From Ceriagrion tenellum (taxonomy: Eukaryota > Arthropoda > Insecta > Odonata > Coenagrionidae): a DNA stretch of 64,000 nucleotides. The notes below the pieces were generated by a model that was not told the origin of the DNA, searched no databases, and worked only from the letters and a program-made list of their open reading frames with translations. The stretch covers positions 65,646,123-65,710,122 of the forward strand of contig OY720636.1 in assembly GCA_963169105.1 (NCBI GenBank), read 5' to 3'. A program made the position numbers and the translations under genes. Positions 32,960 to 49,400 of the stretch are shown piece by piece (position 1 is the stretch's first letter; each line of letters starts with the position of its first letter).

Positions 32960-35500
32960 GCGAGAATTCTTACATGATAAAGAATAACAAGATTTTCAGT
33001 CGCGAACACAGAATCTTAATTAAATAACGACTTCAAGTCTGGTATATACAAACGTAGATTTCAAATTGATTCCCGTGTTTTGGATCGATTATTTCTTTTA
33101 CCAATGGAAAAAACATAATTCTATAACCCAATACATCGGTAACGATTAAATGAGAAATTCCAGGAGATATCAGATAAAAGAAAAAATATTATTAGAAACT
33201 GAATTTGGAATTTTGACGCGAGAATTCTTACATGATAGAGAATAAAAGGATTTGCAGTCACGAACACTGAATCTTAATTAAAATAACGACTTCAAGTCTA
33301 GTGTATACAAAGATAAATTTCAAACTGATTCCTGATCTTTGGAACGATTAGTTCTTTTACCAATGGAAAAATCATAATTCTATAACCCAATACATCGCCA
33401 ACAATTAAATGAGAAATTCCAGGAGATATCAGATAAAAGAAAAAATAATATTAGAAACTGAATTTGGAATTTGAACGCGAGAATTCTTACATGATGGAGA
33501 ATAACAAGATTTGCAGTCGCGAACACTGAATCCTAATTAAAATAACGACTTCAAGTCTAGTGTATACAAAGATAAATTTCAACCTGATTCCTGAACTTTG
33601 GAACGATTAGTTCTTTTACCAATGGAAAAATCATAATTCTATAACCCAATACATCGGCAACGATTAAATGAGAAATTCCAGGAGATATCAAATGAAAGAA
33701 AAAATAATATTAGAAACTGAAATTGAAATTTGAACGGGAGAATTCTTACATGATAGAGAATAACAAGATTTGCAGTCGCGAACACTGAATCTTAATTAAA
33801 ATAACGACTTCAAGTCTAGTGTATACAAAGATAAATTTCAAATTGATTCCTGATCTTTGGAACGATTAGTACTTTTACCAATGGAAAAAACATAATTCTA
33901 TAACCAAATACATCGGCAACGATTAAATGAGAAATTCCAGGAGATATCAGATAAAAGAGAAAATAATATTAGAAACTGAATTTGGAATTTGGACGCGAGA
34001 ATTCTTACATGATAGAGAATAACAAGATTTGCAGTCGCGAACACTGAATCCTAATTAAAATAACGACTTCAAGTCTAGTGTATACAAAGATAAATTTCAA
34101 ATTGATTCCTGATCTTTGGAACGATTAGTACTTTTACCAATGGAAAAAACATAATTCTATAACCAAATACATCGGCAACGATTAAATGAGAAATTCCAGG
34201 AGATATCAGATAAAAGAAAAAATAATATTAGAAACTGAATTTGGAATTTGGACGCGAGAATTCTTACATGATAAAGAATAACAAGATTTTCAGTCGCGAA
34301 CACAGAATCTTAATTAAATAACGACTTCAAGTCTGGTATATACAAACGTAGATTTCAAATTGATTCCCGTGTTTTGGATCGATTATTTCTTTTACCAATG
34401 GAAAAAACATAATTCTATAACCCAATACATCGGTAACGATTAAATGAGAAATTCCAGGAGATATCAGATAAAAGAAAAAATATTATTAGAAACTGAATTT
34501 GTAATTTTGACGCGAGAATTCTTACATGATAGAGAATAAAAGGATTTGCAGTCACGAACACTGAATCTTAATTAAAATAACGACTTCAAGTCTAGTGTAT
34601 ACAAAGATAAATTTCAAACTGATTCCTGATCTTTGGAACGATTAGTTCTTTTACCAATGGAAAAATCATAATTCTATAACCCAATACATCGCCAACAATT
34701 AAATGAGAAATTCCAGGAGATATCAGATAAAAGAAAAAATAATATTAGAAACTGAATTTGGAATTTGAACGCGAGAATTCTTACATGATGGAGAATAACA
34801 AGATTTGCAGTCGCGAACACTGAATCCTAATTAAAATAACGACTTCAAGTCTAGTGTATACAAAGATAAATTTCAACCTGATTCCTGAACTTTGGAACGA
34901 TTAGTTCTTTTACCAATGGAAAAATCATAATTCTATAACCCAATACATCGGCAACGATTAAATGAGAAATTCCAGGAGATATCAAATGAAAGAAAAAATA
35001 ATATTAGAAACTGAAATTGAAATTTGAACGGGAGAATTCTTACATGATAGAGAATAACAAGATTTGCAGTCGCGAACACTGAATCTTAATTAAAATAACG
35101 ACTTCAAGTCTAGTGTATACAAAGATAAATTTCAAATTGATTCCTGATCTTTGGAACGATTAGTACTTTTACCAATGGAAAAAACATAATTCTATAACCA
35201 AATACATCGGCAACGATTAAATGAGAAATTCCAGGAGATATCAGATAAAAGAGAAAATAATATTAGAAACTGAATTTGGAATTTGGACGCGAGAATTCTT
35301 ACATGATAGAGAATAACAAGATTTGCAGTCGCGAACACTGAATCCTAATTAAAATAACGACTTCAAGTCTAGTGTATACAAAGATAAATTTCAAATTGAT
35401 TCCTGATCTTTGGAACGATTAGTACTTTTACCAATGGAAAAAACATAATTCTATATCCAAATACATCGGCAACGATTAAATGAGAAATTCCAGGAGATAT
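32960..35500 (+). repeat. Five-monomer higher-order repeat, 1294 bp, two copies
   Basis: TACATGATAA at 32971 and 34265, and AATGAAAG at 33691 and 34985, are exactly 1294 bp apart. The private GAACGGGAGAATTC and CGCCAACAATTAAATG variants also recur in both copies. Confidence 0.9.
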
Positions 35501-37919
35501 CAGATAAAAGCAAAAATAATATTAGAAACTAAATTTGGAATTTGAACGCGAAAATTCTTACATGATGGAGAATAACAAGATTTGCAGTCGCGAACACTGA
35601 ATCCTAACTAAAATAACGACTTCAAGTCTAGTGTATACAAAGATAAATTTCAAACTGATTCCTGATCTTTGGAACGATTAGTACTTTTACCAATGGAAAA
35701 AACATAATTCTATAACCCAATACATCGGCAACGATTAAATGAGAAATTCCAGGAGATATCAGATAGAAGAAAAAATAATATTAGAAACTGAATTTGGAAT
35801 TTGGACGCGAGAATTCTTACATGATAGAGAATAACAAGATTTGCAGTCGCGAACACTGAATACTAATTAAAATAATGACTTCAAGTCTAGTGTATACAAA
35901 GATAAATTTCAAACTGATTCCTGATCTTTGGAACGATTAGTACTTTTACCAATGGAAAAATCATAATTCTATAACCCGATACATCGGCAACGATTAAATG
36001 AGAAATTCCAGGAGATATCAGATAAAAGAAAAAATAATATTAGAAACTGAATTTGGAATTTGGACGCGAGAATTCTTACATGATAGAGAATAACAAGATT
36101 TGCAGTCGCGGACACTGAATCCTAATTAAAATAACGACTTCAAGTCTAGTATATACAAACGTAGATATCAAATTTATTTACCGTGTTTTGGATCGATTAG
36201 TTCTTTTACCAATGGAAAAAAAAATAATTCTATAACCAAATACATCGGCAACGATTAAATGAGAAATTCCATGAGATATCAGATAAAAGAAAAAATAATA
36301 TTAGAAACTGAATTTGGAATTTGAACGCGAGAATTCGTACATGATAGAGAATAACAAGATTTGCAGTCGCGAACTCTGAATCTTAATTAAAATAACGACT
36401 TCAAGTGTAGTGTATACAAAGATAAATTTCAAACTGATTCCTGAACTTTGGAACGATTAGTTCTTTTACCAATGGAAAAAACATAATTCTATAACCCAAT
36501 ACATCGGAAACGATTAAATGAGAAATTCCAGGAGATATCAGATAAAAGAAAAAATAATATTAGAAACCAAATTTGGAATTTGAACGCGAGAATTCTTACA
36601 TGATGGAGAATAACAAGATTTGCAGTCGCGAACACTGAATCTTAATTAAAATAACGACTTCAAGTCTAGTATACACAAACGTAGATTTCAAATTTATTCC
36701 CGTGTTTTGGATCGATTAGTTCTTTTACCAATGGAAAAAACATAATTCTATAACCCAATACATCGGCAACGATTAAATGAGAAATTCCAGGAGATATCAG
36801 ATAAAAGAAAAAATAATATTAGAAACTAAATTTGGAATTTGGACGCGAGAATTCTTACATGATAGAGAATAACAAGATTTGCAGTCGCGAACACTGAGTC
36901 TTAATTATAATAACGACTTCAAGTCTAGTGTATACAAAGATAAATTTCAAATTGATTCCCGAGTTTTGGATCGATTAGTTCTTTTACCAATGGAAAAAAC
37001 ATAATTCTATAACCCAATACATCGGCAACGATGAAATGAGAAATTCCAGGAGATATCAGATAAAAGCAAAAATAATATTAGAAACTAAATTTGGAATTTG
37101 AACGCGAGAATTCTTACATGATGGAGAATAACAAGATTTGCAGTCGCGAACACTGAATCCTAATTAAAATAACGACTTCAAGTCTAGTATATACAAACGT
37201 AGATTTCAAATTTATTCCCGTGTTTTGGATCGATTAGTTCTTTAACAATGGAAAAAACATAATTCTATAACCCAATACATCGGCAACGATTAAATGAGAA
37301 ATTCCAGGAGATATCAGATAAAAGAAAAAATAATATTAGAAACTGAATTTGGAATTTGGACGCGAGAATTCTTACATGATGGAGAATAACAAGATTTGCA
37401 GTCGCGAACACTGAATCTTAATTAAAATAACGACTTCAAGTCTAGTGTATACAAACGTAGATTTCAAATTGATTCCCGTGTTTTGGATCGATTAGTTCTT
37501 TTACCAATGGAAAAAACAAAATTCTATAACCCAATACATCGGCAACGATTAAATGAGAAATTCCAGGAGATATCAGATAAAAGAAAAAATAATATTAGAA
37601 ACTGAATTTGGAATTTGGACGCGAGAATTCTTACATGATAGAGAATAACAAGATTTTCAGTCGCGAACACTGAATCTTAATTAAAATAACGACTTCAAGT
37701 CTAGTATACACAAACGTAGATTTCAAATTGATTCCCGTGTTTTGGATCGATTAGTTCTTTTACCAATGGAAAAAACATAATTCTATAACCCAATACATCG
37801 GCAACGATTAAATGAGAAATTCCAGGAGATATCAGATAAAAGAAAAAATAATATTAGAAACTGAATTTGGAATTTGGACGCGAGAATTCTTACATGATAG
37901 AGAATAACAAGATTTGCAG

Positions 37920-40900
37920 TCACGAACACTGAATCTTAATTAAAATAACGACTTCAAGTCTAGTGTATACAAAGATAAATTTCAAACTGATTCCTGATCT
38001 TTGGAACGATTAGTACTTTTACCAATGGAAAAATCATAATTCTATAACCCAATACATCGGCAACGATTAAATGAGAAATTCAAGGAGATATCAGATAAAA
38101 GAAAAAATAATATTAGAAACTGAATTTGGAATTTGGACGAGAGAATTCTTACATGATGGAGAATAACAAGATTTGCAGTCGCGAACACTGAATCCTAATT
38201 AAAAAAACGACTTCAAGTCTAGTGTATACAAAGATAAATTTCAACCTGATTCCTGAACTTTGGAACGATTAGTTCTTTTACCAATGGAAAAATCATAATT
38301 CTATAACCCAATACATCGCCAACGATTAAATGAGAAATTCCAGGAGATATCAGATAAAAGAAAAAATAATTATAAACTAAATTTGGAATTTGAACGCGAG
38401 AATTCTTACATGATGGAGAATAACAAGATTTGCAGTCGCGAACACTGAATCCTAATTAAAATAACGACTTCAAGTCTAGTGTATACAAAGATAAATTTCA
38501 ACCTGATTCCTGAACTTTGGAACGAATAGTTCTTTTACCAATGGAAAAATCATAATTCTATAACCCAATACATCGGCAACGATTAAATGAGAAATTCCAG
38601 GAGATATCAGATAAAAGCAAAAATAATATTAGAAACTAAATTTGGAATTTGAACGCGAGAATTCTTACATGATGGAGAATAACAAGATTTGCAGTCGCGA
38701 ACACTGAATCCTAATTAAAATAACGACTTCAAGTCTAGTATATACAAACGTAGATTTCAAATTTATTCCCGTGTTTTGGATCGATTAGTTCTTTTACCAA
38801 TGGAAAAAACATAATTCTATAACCCAATACATCGGCAACGATTAAATGAGAAATTCCAGGAGATATCAGATAAAAGAAAAAATAATATTAGAAACTGAAT
38901 TTCGAATTTGGACGCGAGAATTCTTACATGATAGAGAATAACAAGATTTGCAGTCACGAACACTGAATCTTGATTAAAATAACGACTTCAAGTCTAGTGT
39001 ATACAAAGATAAATTTCAAACTGATTCCTGATCTTTGGAACGATTAGTACTTTTACCAATGGAAAAATCATAATTCTATAACCCAATACATCGGCAACGA
39101 TTAAATGAGAAATTCCAGGAGATATCAGATAAAAGAAAAAATAATATTAGAAACTGAATTTGGAATTTGGACGCGAGAATTCTTACATGATAGAGAATAA
39201 CAAGATTTGCAGTCGCGAACACTGAATCTTAATTAAAATAACGACTTCAAATCTACTGTATACAAACGTAGATTTCAAATTGATTCCCGTGTTTTGGATC
39301 GATTAGTTCTTTTACCAATGGAAAAAACATAATTCTATAACCCAATACATCGGCAACGATTAAATGAGAAATTCCAGGAGATATCAGATAAAAGAAAAAA
39401 TAATATTAGAAACTGAATTTGGAATTTGGACGCGAGAATTCTTACATGATAGAGAATAACAAGATTTGCAGTCACGAACACTGAATCTTAATTAAAATAA
39501 CGACTTCAAGTCTAGTGTATACAAAGATAAATTTCAAACTGATTCCTGATCTTTGGAACGATTAGTACTTTTACCAATGGAAAAATCATAATTCTATAAC
39601 CCAATACATCGGCAACGATTAAATGAGAAATTCAAGGAGATATCAGATAAAAGAAAAAATAATATTAGAAACTGAATTTGGAATTTGGACGAGAGAATTC
39701 TTACATGATGGAGAATAACAAGATTTGCAGTCGCGAACACTGAATCCTAATTAAAAAAACGACTTCAAGTCTAGTGTATACAAAGATAAATTTCAACCTG
39801 ATTCCTGAACTTTGGAACGATTAGTTCTTTTACCAATGGAAAAATCATAATTCTATAACCCAATACATCGCCAACGATTAAATGAGAAATTCCAGGAGAT
39901 ATCAGATAAAAGAAAAAATAATTATAAACTAAATTTGGAATTTGAACGCGAGAATTCTTACATGATGGAGAATAACAAGATTTGCAGTCGCGAACACTGA
40001 ATCCTAATTAAAATAACGACTTCAAGTCTAGTGTATACAAAGATAAATTTCAACCTGATTCCTGAACTTTGGAACGAATAGTTCTTTTACCAATGGAAAA
40101 ATCATAATTCTATAACCCAATACATCGGCAACGATTAAATGAGAAATTCCAGGAGATATCAGATAAAAGCAAAAATAATATTAGAAACTAAATTTGGAAT
40201 TTGAACGCGAGAATTCTTACATGATGGAGAATAACAAGATTTGCAGTCGCGAACACTGAATCCTAATTAAAATAACGACTTCAAGTCTAGTATATACAAA
40301 CGTAGATTTCAAATTTATTCCCGTGTTTTGGATCGATTAGTTCTTTTACCAATGGAAAAAACATAATTCTATAACCCAATACATCGGCAACGATTAAATG
40401 AGAAATTCCAGGAGATATCAGATAAAAGAAAAAATAATATTAGAAACTGAATTTCGAATTTGGACGCGAGAATTCTTACATGATAGAGAATAACAAGATT
40501 TGCAGTCACGAACACTGAATCTTGATTAAAATAACGACTTCAAGTCTAGTGTATACAAAGATAAATTTCAAACTGATTCCTGATCTTTGGAACGATTAGT
40601 ACTTTTACCAATGGAAAAATCATAATTCTATAACCCAATACATCGGCAACGATTAAATGAGAAATTCCAGGAGATATCAGATAAAAGAAAAAATAATATT
40701 AGAAACTGAATTTGGAATTTGGACGCGAGAATTCTTACATGATAGAGAATAACAAGATTTGCAGTCGCGAACACTGAATCCTAATTAAAATAACGACTTC
40801 AAGTCTAGTGTATACAAAGATAAATTTCAACCTGATTCCTGAACTTTGGAACGATTAGTTCTTTTACCAATGGAAAAATCATAATTCTATAACCCAATAC

Positions 40901-41020
40901 ATCGCCAACGATTAAATGAGAAATTCCAGGAGATATCAGATAAAAGAAAAAATAATATTAGAAACTGAATTTGGAATTTGAACGCGAGAATTCTTACATG
41001 ATGGAGAATAACAAGATTTG
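37920..41020 (+). repeat. Six-monomer higher-order repeat, 1552 bp, two copies
   Basis: CACGAACACT at 37921 and 39473, the AAAAAATAATTATAAAC marker at 38361 and 39913, and TTCGAATTTG at 38901 and 40453 are each exactly 1552 bp apart. Confidence 0.9.
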
Positions 41021-44000
41021 CAGTCGCGAACACTGAATCCTAATTAAAATAACGACTTCAAGTCTAGTGTATACAAAGATAAATTTCAACCTGATTCCTG
41101 AACTTTGGAACGATTAGTTCTTTTACCAATGGAAAAATCATAATTCTATAACCCAATACATCGGCAACGATTAAATGAGAAATTCCAGGAGATATCAGAT
41201 AAAAGAAATAATAATATTAGAAACTGAATGTTGAATTTGAACGCGAGAATTCTTACATGATGGAGAATAACAAGATTTGCAGTCGCGAACACTGAATCTT
41301 AATTAAAATAACGACTTCAAGTCTACTGTATACAAACGTAGATTTCAAATTGATTCCCGTGTTTTGGATCGATTAGTTCTTTTACCAATGGAAAAAACAT
41401 AATTCTATAACCCAATACATCGGCAACGATTAAATGAGAAATTCCAGGAGATATCAGATAAAAGAAAAAATAATATTAGAAACTGAAATTGAAATTTGAA
41501 CGCGAGAATTCTTACATGATAGAGAATAACAAGATTTGCAGTCGCGAACACTGAATCTTAATTAAAATAACGACCTCAAGTCTAGTGCATACAAAGATAA
41601 ATTTCAAATTGATTCCTGATCTTTGGAACGATTAGTACTTTTACCAATGGAAAAAACATAATTCTATAACCAAATACATCGGCAACGATTAAATGAGAAA
41701 TTCCAGGAGATATCAGATAAAAGAGAAAATAATATTAGAAACCAAATTTGGAATTTGAACGCGAGAATTCTTACATGATAGAGAATAACAAGATTTGCAG
41801 TCGCGAACACTGAATCCTAATTAAAATAACGACTTCAAGTCTAGTATATACAAACGTAGATTTCAAATTGATTCCCGTGTTTTGGATCGATTAGTTCTTT
41901 TACCAATGGAAAAAACATAATTCTATAACCCAATACATCGGCACGATTAACTGAGAAATTCCAGGAGATATCAGATAAATGCAAAAATAATATTAGAAAC
42001 TAAATTTGGAATTTGAACGCGAAAATTCTTACATGATGGAGAATAACAAGATTTGCAGTCGCGGACACTGAATTCTAATTAAAATAACGACTTCAAGTCT
42101 AGTGTATACAAAGATAAATTTCAAACTGATTCCTGATCTTTGGAACGATTAGTACTTTTACCAATGGAAAAAACATAATTCTATAACCCAATACATCGGC
42201 AACGATTAAATGAGAAATTCCAGGAGATATCAGATAAAAGAAAAAATAATGTTAGAAACTGAATTGGGAATTTGGACGCGAGAATTCTTACATGATAGAG
42301 AATAACAAGATTTGCAGTCGCGAACACTGAATACTAATTAAAATAACGACTTGTAGTCTAGTGTATACAAAGATAAATTTCAAACTGATTCCTGATCTTT
42401 GGAACGATTAGTACTTTTACCAATGGAAAAATCATAATTCTATAACCCGATACATCGGCAACGATTAAATGAGAAATTCCAGGAGATATCAGATAAAAGA
42501 AAAAATAATATTAGAAACTGAATTTGGAATTTGGACGCGAGAATTCTTACATGATAGAGAATAACAAGATTTGCAGTCGCGACACTGAATCTTAATTCAA
42601 ATAACGACTTCAAGTCTAGTATTTTCAAACGTAGATTTCAAATTTATTCCCGTGTTTTGGATCGATTAGTTCTTTTACCAATGGAAAAAACATAATTCTA
42701 TAACCCAATACATCGGCACGATTAACTGAGAAATTCCAGGAGATATCAGATAAAAGCAAAAATAATATTAGAAACTAAATTTGGAATTTGAACGCGAGAA
42801 TTCTTACATGATGGAGAATAACAAGATTTGCAGTCGCGAACACTGAATCTTAATTAAAATAACGACTTCAAGTCTAGTATACACAAACGTAGATTTCAAA
42901 TTTATTCCCGTGTTTTGGATCGATTAGTTCTTTTACCAATGGAAAAAACATAATTCTATAACCCAATACATCGGCAACGATTAAATGAGAAATTCCAGGA
43001 GATATCAGATAAAAGAAAAAATAATATTAGAAACTAAATTTGGAATTTGGACGCGAGAATTATTACATGATAGAGAATAACAAGATTTGCAGTCGCGAAC
43101 ACTGAGTCTTAATTATAATAACGACTTCAAGTCTAGTGTATACAAAGATAAATTTCAAATAGATTCCCGAGTTTTGGATCGATTAGTTCTTTTACCAATG
43201 GAAAAAACATAATTCTATAACCCAATACATCGGCAACGATTAAATGAGAAATTCCAGGAGATATCAGATAAAAGCAAAAATAATATTAGAAACTAAATTT
43301 GGAATTTGAACGCGAGAATTCTTACATGATGGAGAATAACAAGATTTGCAGTCGCGAACACTGAATCTTAATTAAAATAACGACTTCAAGTCTAGTGTAT
43401 ACAAACGTAGATTTCAAATTGATTCCCGTGTTTTGGATCGATTAGTTCTTTTACCAATGGAAAAAACATAATTCTATAACCCAATACATCGGCAACGATT
43501 AAATGAGAAATTCCAGGAGATATCAGATAAAAGAAAAAATAATATTAGAAACTGAATTTGGAATTTGGACGCGAGAATTCTTACATGATAGAGAATAACA
43601 AGATTTGCAGTCGCGAACACTGAATCTTAATTAAAATAACGACTTCAAGTCTAGTGTATACAAACGTAGATTTCAAATTGATTCCCGTGTATTGGATCGA
43701 TTAGTTCTTTTACCAATGGAAAAAACATAATTCTATAACCCAATACATCGGCAACGATTAAATGAGAAATTCCAGGAGATATCAGATAAAAGAAATAATA
43801 ATATTAGAAACTGAATTTGGAATTTGGACGCGAGAATTCTTACATGATAGAGAATAACAAGATTTGCAGTCGCGAACACTGAATACTAATTAAAATAACG
43901 ACTTCAAGTCTAGTGTATACAAAGATAAATTTCAAACTGATTCCTGATCTTTGGAACAATTAGTACTTTTACCAACGGAATAATCATAATTCTATAACCC

Positions 44001-46450
44001 GATACATCGGAAAGATTAAATGAGAAATTCCAGGAGATATCAGATAAAAGAAAAAATAATATTAGAAACTGAATTTGGAATTTGGACGCGAGAATTCTTA
44101 CATGATAGAGAATAAAAAGATTAGCAGTCGCGGACACTGAATCCTAATTCAAATAACGACTTCAAGTCTAGTACATACAAACTTAGATTTCAAATTTATT
44201 CCCGTGTTTTGGATCGATTAGTTCTTTTACCAATGGAAAAAAAAATAATTCTATAACCAAATACATCGGCAACGATTAAATGAGAAATTCCATGAGATAT
44301 CAGATAAAAGAAAAAATAATATTAGAAACTGAATTTGGAATTTGGACGCGAGAATTCTTACATGATAGAGAATAACAAGATTTGCAGTCGCGAACTCTGA
44401 ATCTTAATTAAAATAACGACTTCAAGTCTAGTGTATACAAAGATAAATTTCAAACTGATTCCTGAACTTTGGAACGATTAGTTCTTTTACCAATGGAAAA
44501 AACATAATTCTATAACCCAATACATCGGAAACGATTAAATGAGAAATTCCAGGAGATATCAGATAAATGAAAAAATAATATTAGAAACCAAATTTGGAAT
44601 TTGAACGCGAGAATTCTTACATGATGGAGAATAACAAGATTTGCAGTCGCGAACACTGAATCTTAATTAAAATAACGACTTCAAGTCTAGTATACACAAA
44701 CGTAGATTTCAAATTTATTCCCGTGTTTTGGATCGATTAGTTCTTTTACCAATGGAAAAAACATAATTCTATAACCCAATACATCGGCAACGATTAAATG
44801 AGAAATTCCAGGAGATATCAGATAAAAGAAAAAATAATATTAGAAACTAAATTTGGAATTTGGACGCGAGAATTCTTACATGATAGAGAATAACAAGATT
44901 TGCAGTCGCGAACACTGAGTCTTAATTATAATAACGACTTCAAGTCTAGTGTATACAAAGATAAATTTCAAATTGATTCCCGAGTTTTGGATCGATTAGT
45001 TCTTTTACCAATGGAAAAAACATAATTCTATAACCCAATACATCGGCAACGATTAAATGAGAAATTCCAGGAGATATCAGATAAAAGCAAAAATAATATT
45101 AGAAACTAAATTTGGAATTTGAACGCGAGAATTCTTACATGATGGAGAATAACAAGATTTGCAGTCGCGAACACTGAATCCTAATTAAAATAACGACTTC
45201 AAGTCTAGTGTATACAAAGATAAATTTCAAATTGATTCCCGTGTTTTGGATCGATTAGTTCTTTTACCAATGGAAAAAACATAATTCTATAACCCTATAC
45301 ATCGGCAACGATTAAATGAGAAATTCCAGGAGATATCAGATAAAAGAAAAAAAAATATTAGAAACTGAATTTGGAATTTGGACGCGAGAATTCTTACATG
45401 ATAGAGAATAACAAGATTTGCAGTCGCGAACACTGAATCTTAATTAAAATAACGACTTCAAGTCTAGTGTATACAAAGATAAATTTCAAATTGATTCCTG
45501 ATCTTTGGAACGATTAGTACTTTTACCAATGGAAAAAACATAATTCTATAACCAAATACATCGGCAACAATTAAATGAGAAATTCAAGGAGATATCAGAT
45601 AAAAGAGAAAATAATATTAGAAACTGAATTTGGAATTTGGACGCGAGAATTCTTACATGATAGAGAATAATAGATTTGCAGTCGCGAACACTGAATCCTA
45701 ATTAAAATAACGACTTCAAGTCTAGTATATACAAACGTAGATTTCAAATTGATTCCCGTGTTTTGGATCGATTAGTTCTTTTACCAATGGAAAAAACATA
45801 ATTCTATAACCCAATACATCGGCACGATTAACTGAGAAATTCCAGGAGATATCAGATAAAAGCAAAAATAATATTAGAAACTAAATTTGGAATTTGAACG
45901 TGAAAATTCTTACATGATGGAGAATAACAAGATTTGCAGTCGCGAACACTGAATCCTAATTAAAATAACGACTTCAAGTCTAGTGTATACAAAGATAAAT
46001 TTCAAACTGATTCCTGATCTTTGGAACGATTAGTACTTTTACCAATGGAAAAAACATAATTCTATAACCCAATACATCGGCAACGATTAAATGAGAAATT
46101 CCAGGAGATATCAGATAAAAGAAAAAATAATATTAGAAACTGAATTTGGAATTTGGACGCGAGAATTCTTACATGATAGAGAATAACAAGATTTGCAGTC
46201 GCGAACACTGAATACTAATTAAAATAACGACTTCAAGTCTAGTGTATACAAAGATAAATTTCAAACTGATTCCTAATCTTTGGAACGATTAGTACTTTTA
46301 CCAATGGAAAAATCATAATTCTATAACCCGATACATCGGCAACGATTAAATGAGAAATTCCAGGAGATATCAGATAAAAGAAAAAATAATATTAGAAACT
46401 GAATTTGGAATTTGGACGCGAGAATTCTTACATGATAGAGAATAACAAGA

Positions 46451-49400
46451 TTTGCATTCGCGGACACTGAATCCTAATTAAAATAACGACTTCAAGTCTA
46501 GTATATACAAACGTAGATTTCAAATTTATTCCCGTGTTTTGGATCGATTAGTTCTTTTACCAATGGAAAAAAAAATAATTCTATAACCAAATACATCGGC
46601 AACGATTAAATGAGAAATTCCAGGAGATATCAGATAAAAGAAAAAATAATATGAGAAACTGAATTTGGAATTTGGACGCGAGAATTCTTACATGATAGAG
46701 AATAACAAGATTTGCAGTCGCGAACTCTGAATCTTAATTAAAATAACGACTTCAAGTCTAGTGTATACAAAGATAAATTTCAAACTGATTCCTGAACTTT
46801 GGAACGATTAGTTCTTTTACCAATGGAAAAAACATAATTCTATAACCCAATACATCGGAAACGATTAAATGAGAAATTCCAGGAGATATCAGATAAATGA
46901 AAAAATAATATTAGAAACCAAATTTGGAATTTGAACGCGAGAATTCTTACATGATGGAGAATAACAAGATTTGCAGTCGCGAACACTGAATCTTAATTAA
47001 AATAACGACTTCAAGTCTAGTATACACAAACGTAGATTTCAAATTTATTCCCGTGTTTTGGATCGATTAGTTCTTTTACCAATGGAAAAAACATAATTCT
47101 ATAACCCAATACATCGGCAACGATTAAATGAGAAATTCCAGGAGATATCAGATAAAAGCAAAAAATAATTATAAACTAAATTTGGAATTTGAACGCGAGA
47201 ATTCTTACATGATGGAGAATAACAAGATTTGCAGTCACGAACACTGAATCTTAATTAAAATAACGACTTCAAGTCTAGTATATACAAACGTAGATTTCAA
47301 ATTTATTCCCGTGTTTTGGATCGATTAGTTCTTTTACCAATGGAAAAAAAAATAATTCTATAACCCAATACATCGGCACGATTAAATGAGAAATTCCAGG
47401 AGATATCAGATAAAAGCAAAAATAATATTAGAAACTAAATTTGGAATTTGAACGCGAGAATTCTTACATGATGGAGAATAACAAGATTTGCAGTCGCGAC
47501 ACTGAATCTTAATTCAAATAACGACTTCAAGTCTAGTATTTTCAAACGTAGATTTCAAATTTATTCCCGTGTTTTGGATCGATTAGTTCTTTTACCAATG
47601 GAAAAAACATAATTCTATAACCCAATTCATCGGCACGATTAACTGAGAAATTCCAGGAGATATCAGATAAAAGCAAAAATAATATTAGAAACTAAATTTG
47701 GAATTTGAACGCGAGAATTCTTACATGATGGAGAATAACAAGATTTGCAGTCGCGAACACTGAATCCTAATTAAAATAACGACTTCAAGTCTAGTGTATA
47801 CAAAGATAAATTTCAAACTGATTCCTGATCTTTGGAACGATTAGTACTTTTACCAATGGAAAAAACATAATTCTATAACCCAATACATCGGCAACGATTA
47901 AATGAGAAATTCCAGGAGATATCAGATAAAAGAAAAAATAATATTAGAAACTGAATTTGGAATTTGGACGCGAGAAATCTTACATGATAGAGAATAACAA
48001 GATTTGCAGTCGCGAACACTGAATACTAATTAAAATAACGACTTCAAGTCTAGTGTATACAAAGATAAATTTCAAACTGATTCCTGATCTTTGGAACGAT
48101 TAGTACTTTTACCAATGGAAAAATCATAATTCTATAACCCGATACATCGGCAACGATTAAATGAGAAATTCCAGGAGATATCAGATAAAAGAAAAAATAA
48201 TATTAGAAACTGAATTTGGAATTTGGACGCGAGAGTTCTTACATGATAGAGAATAACAAGATTTTCAGTCGCGGACACTGAATCCTAATTAAAATAACGA
48301 CTTCAAGTCTAGTATATACAAACGTAGATTTCAAATTTATTCCCGTGTTTTGGATCGATTAGTTCTTTTACCAATGGAAAAAAAAATAATTCTATAACCA
48401 AATACATCGGCAACGATTAAATGAGAAATACCATGAGATATCAGATAAAAGAAAAAATAATATTAGAAACTGAATTTGGAATTTGGACGCGAGAATTCTT
48501 ACATGATAGAGAATAACAAGATTTGCAGTCGCGAACTCTGAATCTTAATTAAAATAACGACTTCAAGTCTAGTGTATACAAAGATAAATTTCAAACTGAT
48601 TCCTGAACTTTGGAACGATTAGTTCTTTTACCAATGGAAAAAACATAATTCTATAACCCAATACATCGGAAACGATTAAATGAGAAATTCCAGGAGATAT
48701 CAGATAAAAGAAAAAATAATATTAGAAACCAAATTTGGAATTTGAACGCGAGAATTCTTACATGATGGAGAATAACAAGATTTGCAGTCGCGAACACTGA
48801 ATCTTAATTAAAATAACGACTTCAAGTCTAGTATACACAAACGTAGATTTCAAATTTATTCCCGTGTTTTGGATCGATTAGTTCTTTTATCAATGGAAAA
48901 AAAAATAATTCTATAACCCAATACATCGGCAACGATTAAATGAGAAATTCCAGGAGACATCAGATAAAAGCAAAAATAATATTAGAAACTAAATTTGGAA
49001 TTTGAACGCGAGAATTCTTACATGATGGAGAATAACAAGATTTGCAGTCGCGAACACTGAATCTTAATTAAAATAACGACTTCAAGTCTAGGGTATACAA
49101 AGATAAATTTCAAACTGATTCCTGAACTTTGGAACGATTAGTTCTTTTACCAATGGAAAAAAAAATAATTCTATAACCCAATACATCGGCACGATTAAAT
49201 GAGAAATTCCAGGAGATATCAGATAAAAGCAAAAATAATATTAGAAACTAAATTTGGAATTTGAACGCGAGAATTCTTACATGATGGAGAATAACAAGAT
49301 TTGCAGTCGCAACACTGAATCTTAATTCAAATAACAACTTCAAGTCTAGTATATACAAACGTAGATTTCAAATTTATTCCCGTGTTTTGGATCGAGTAGT

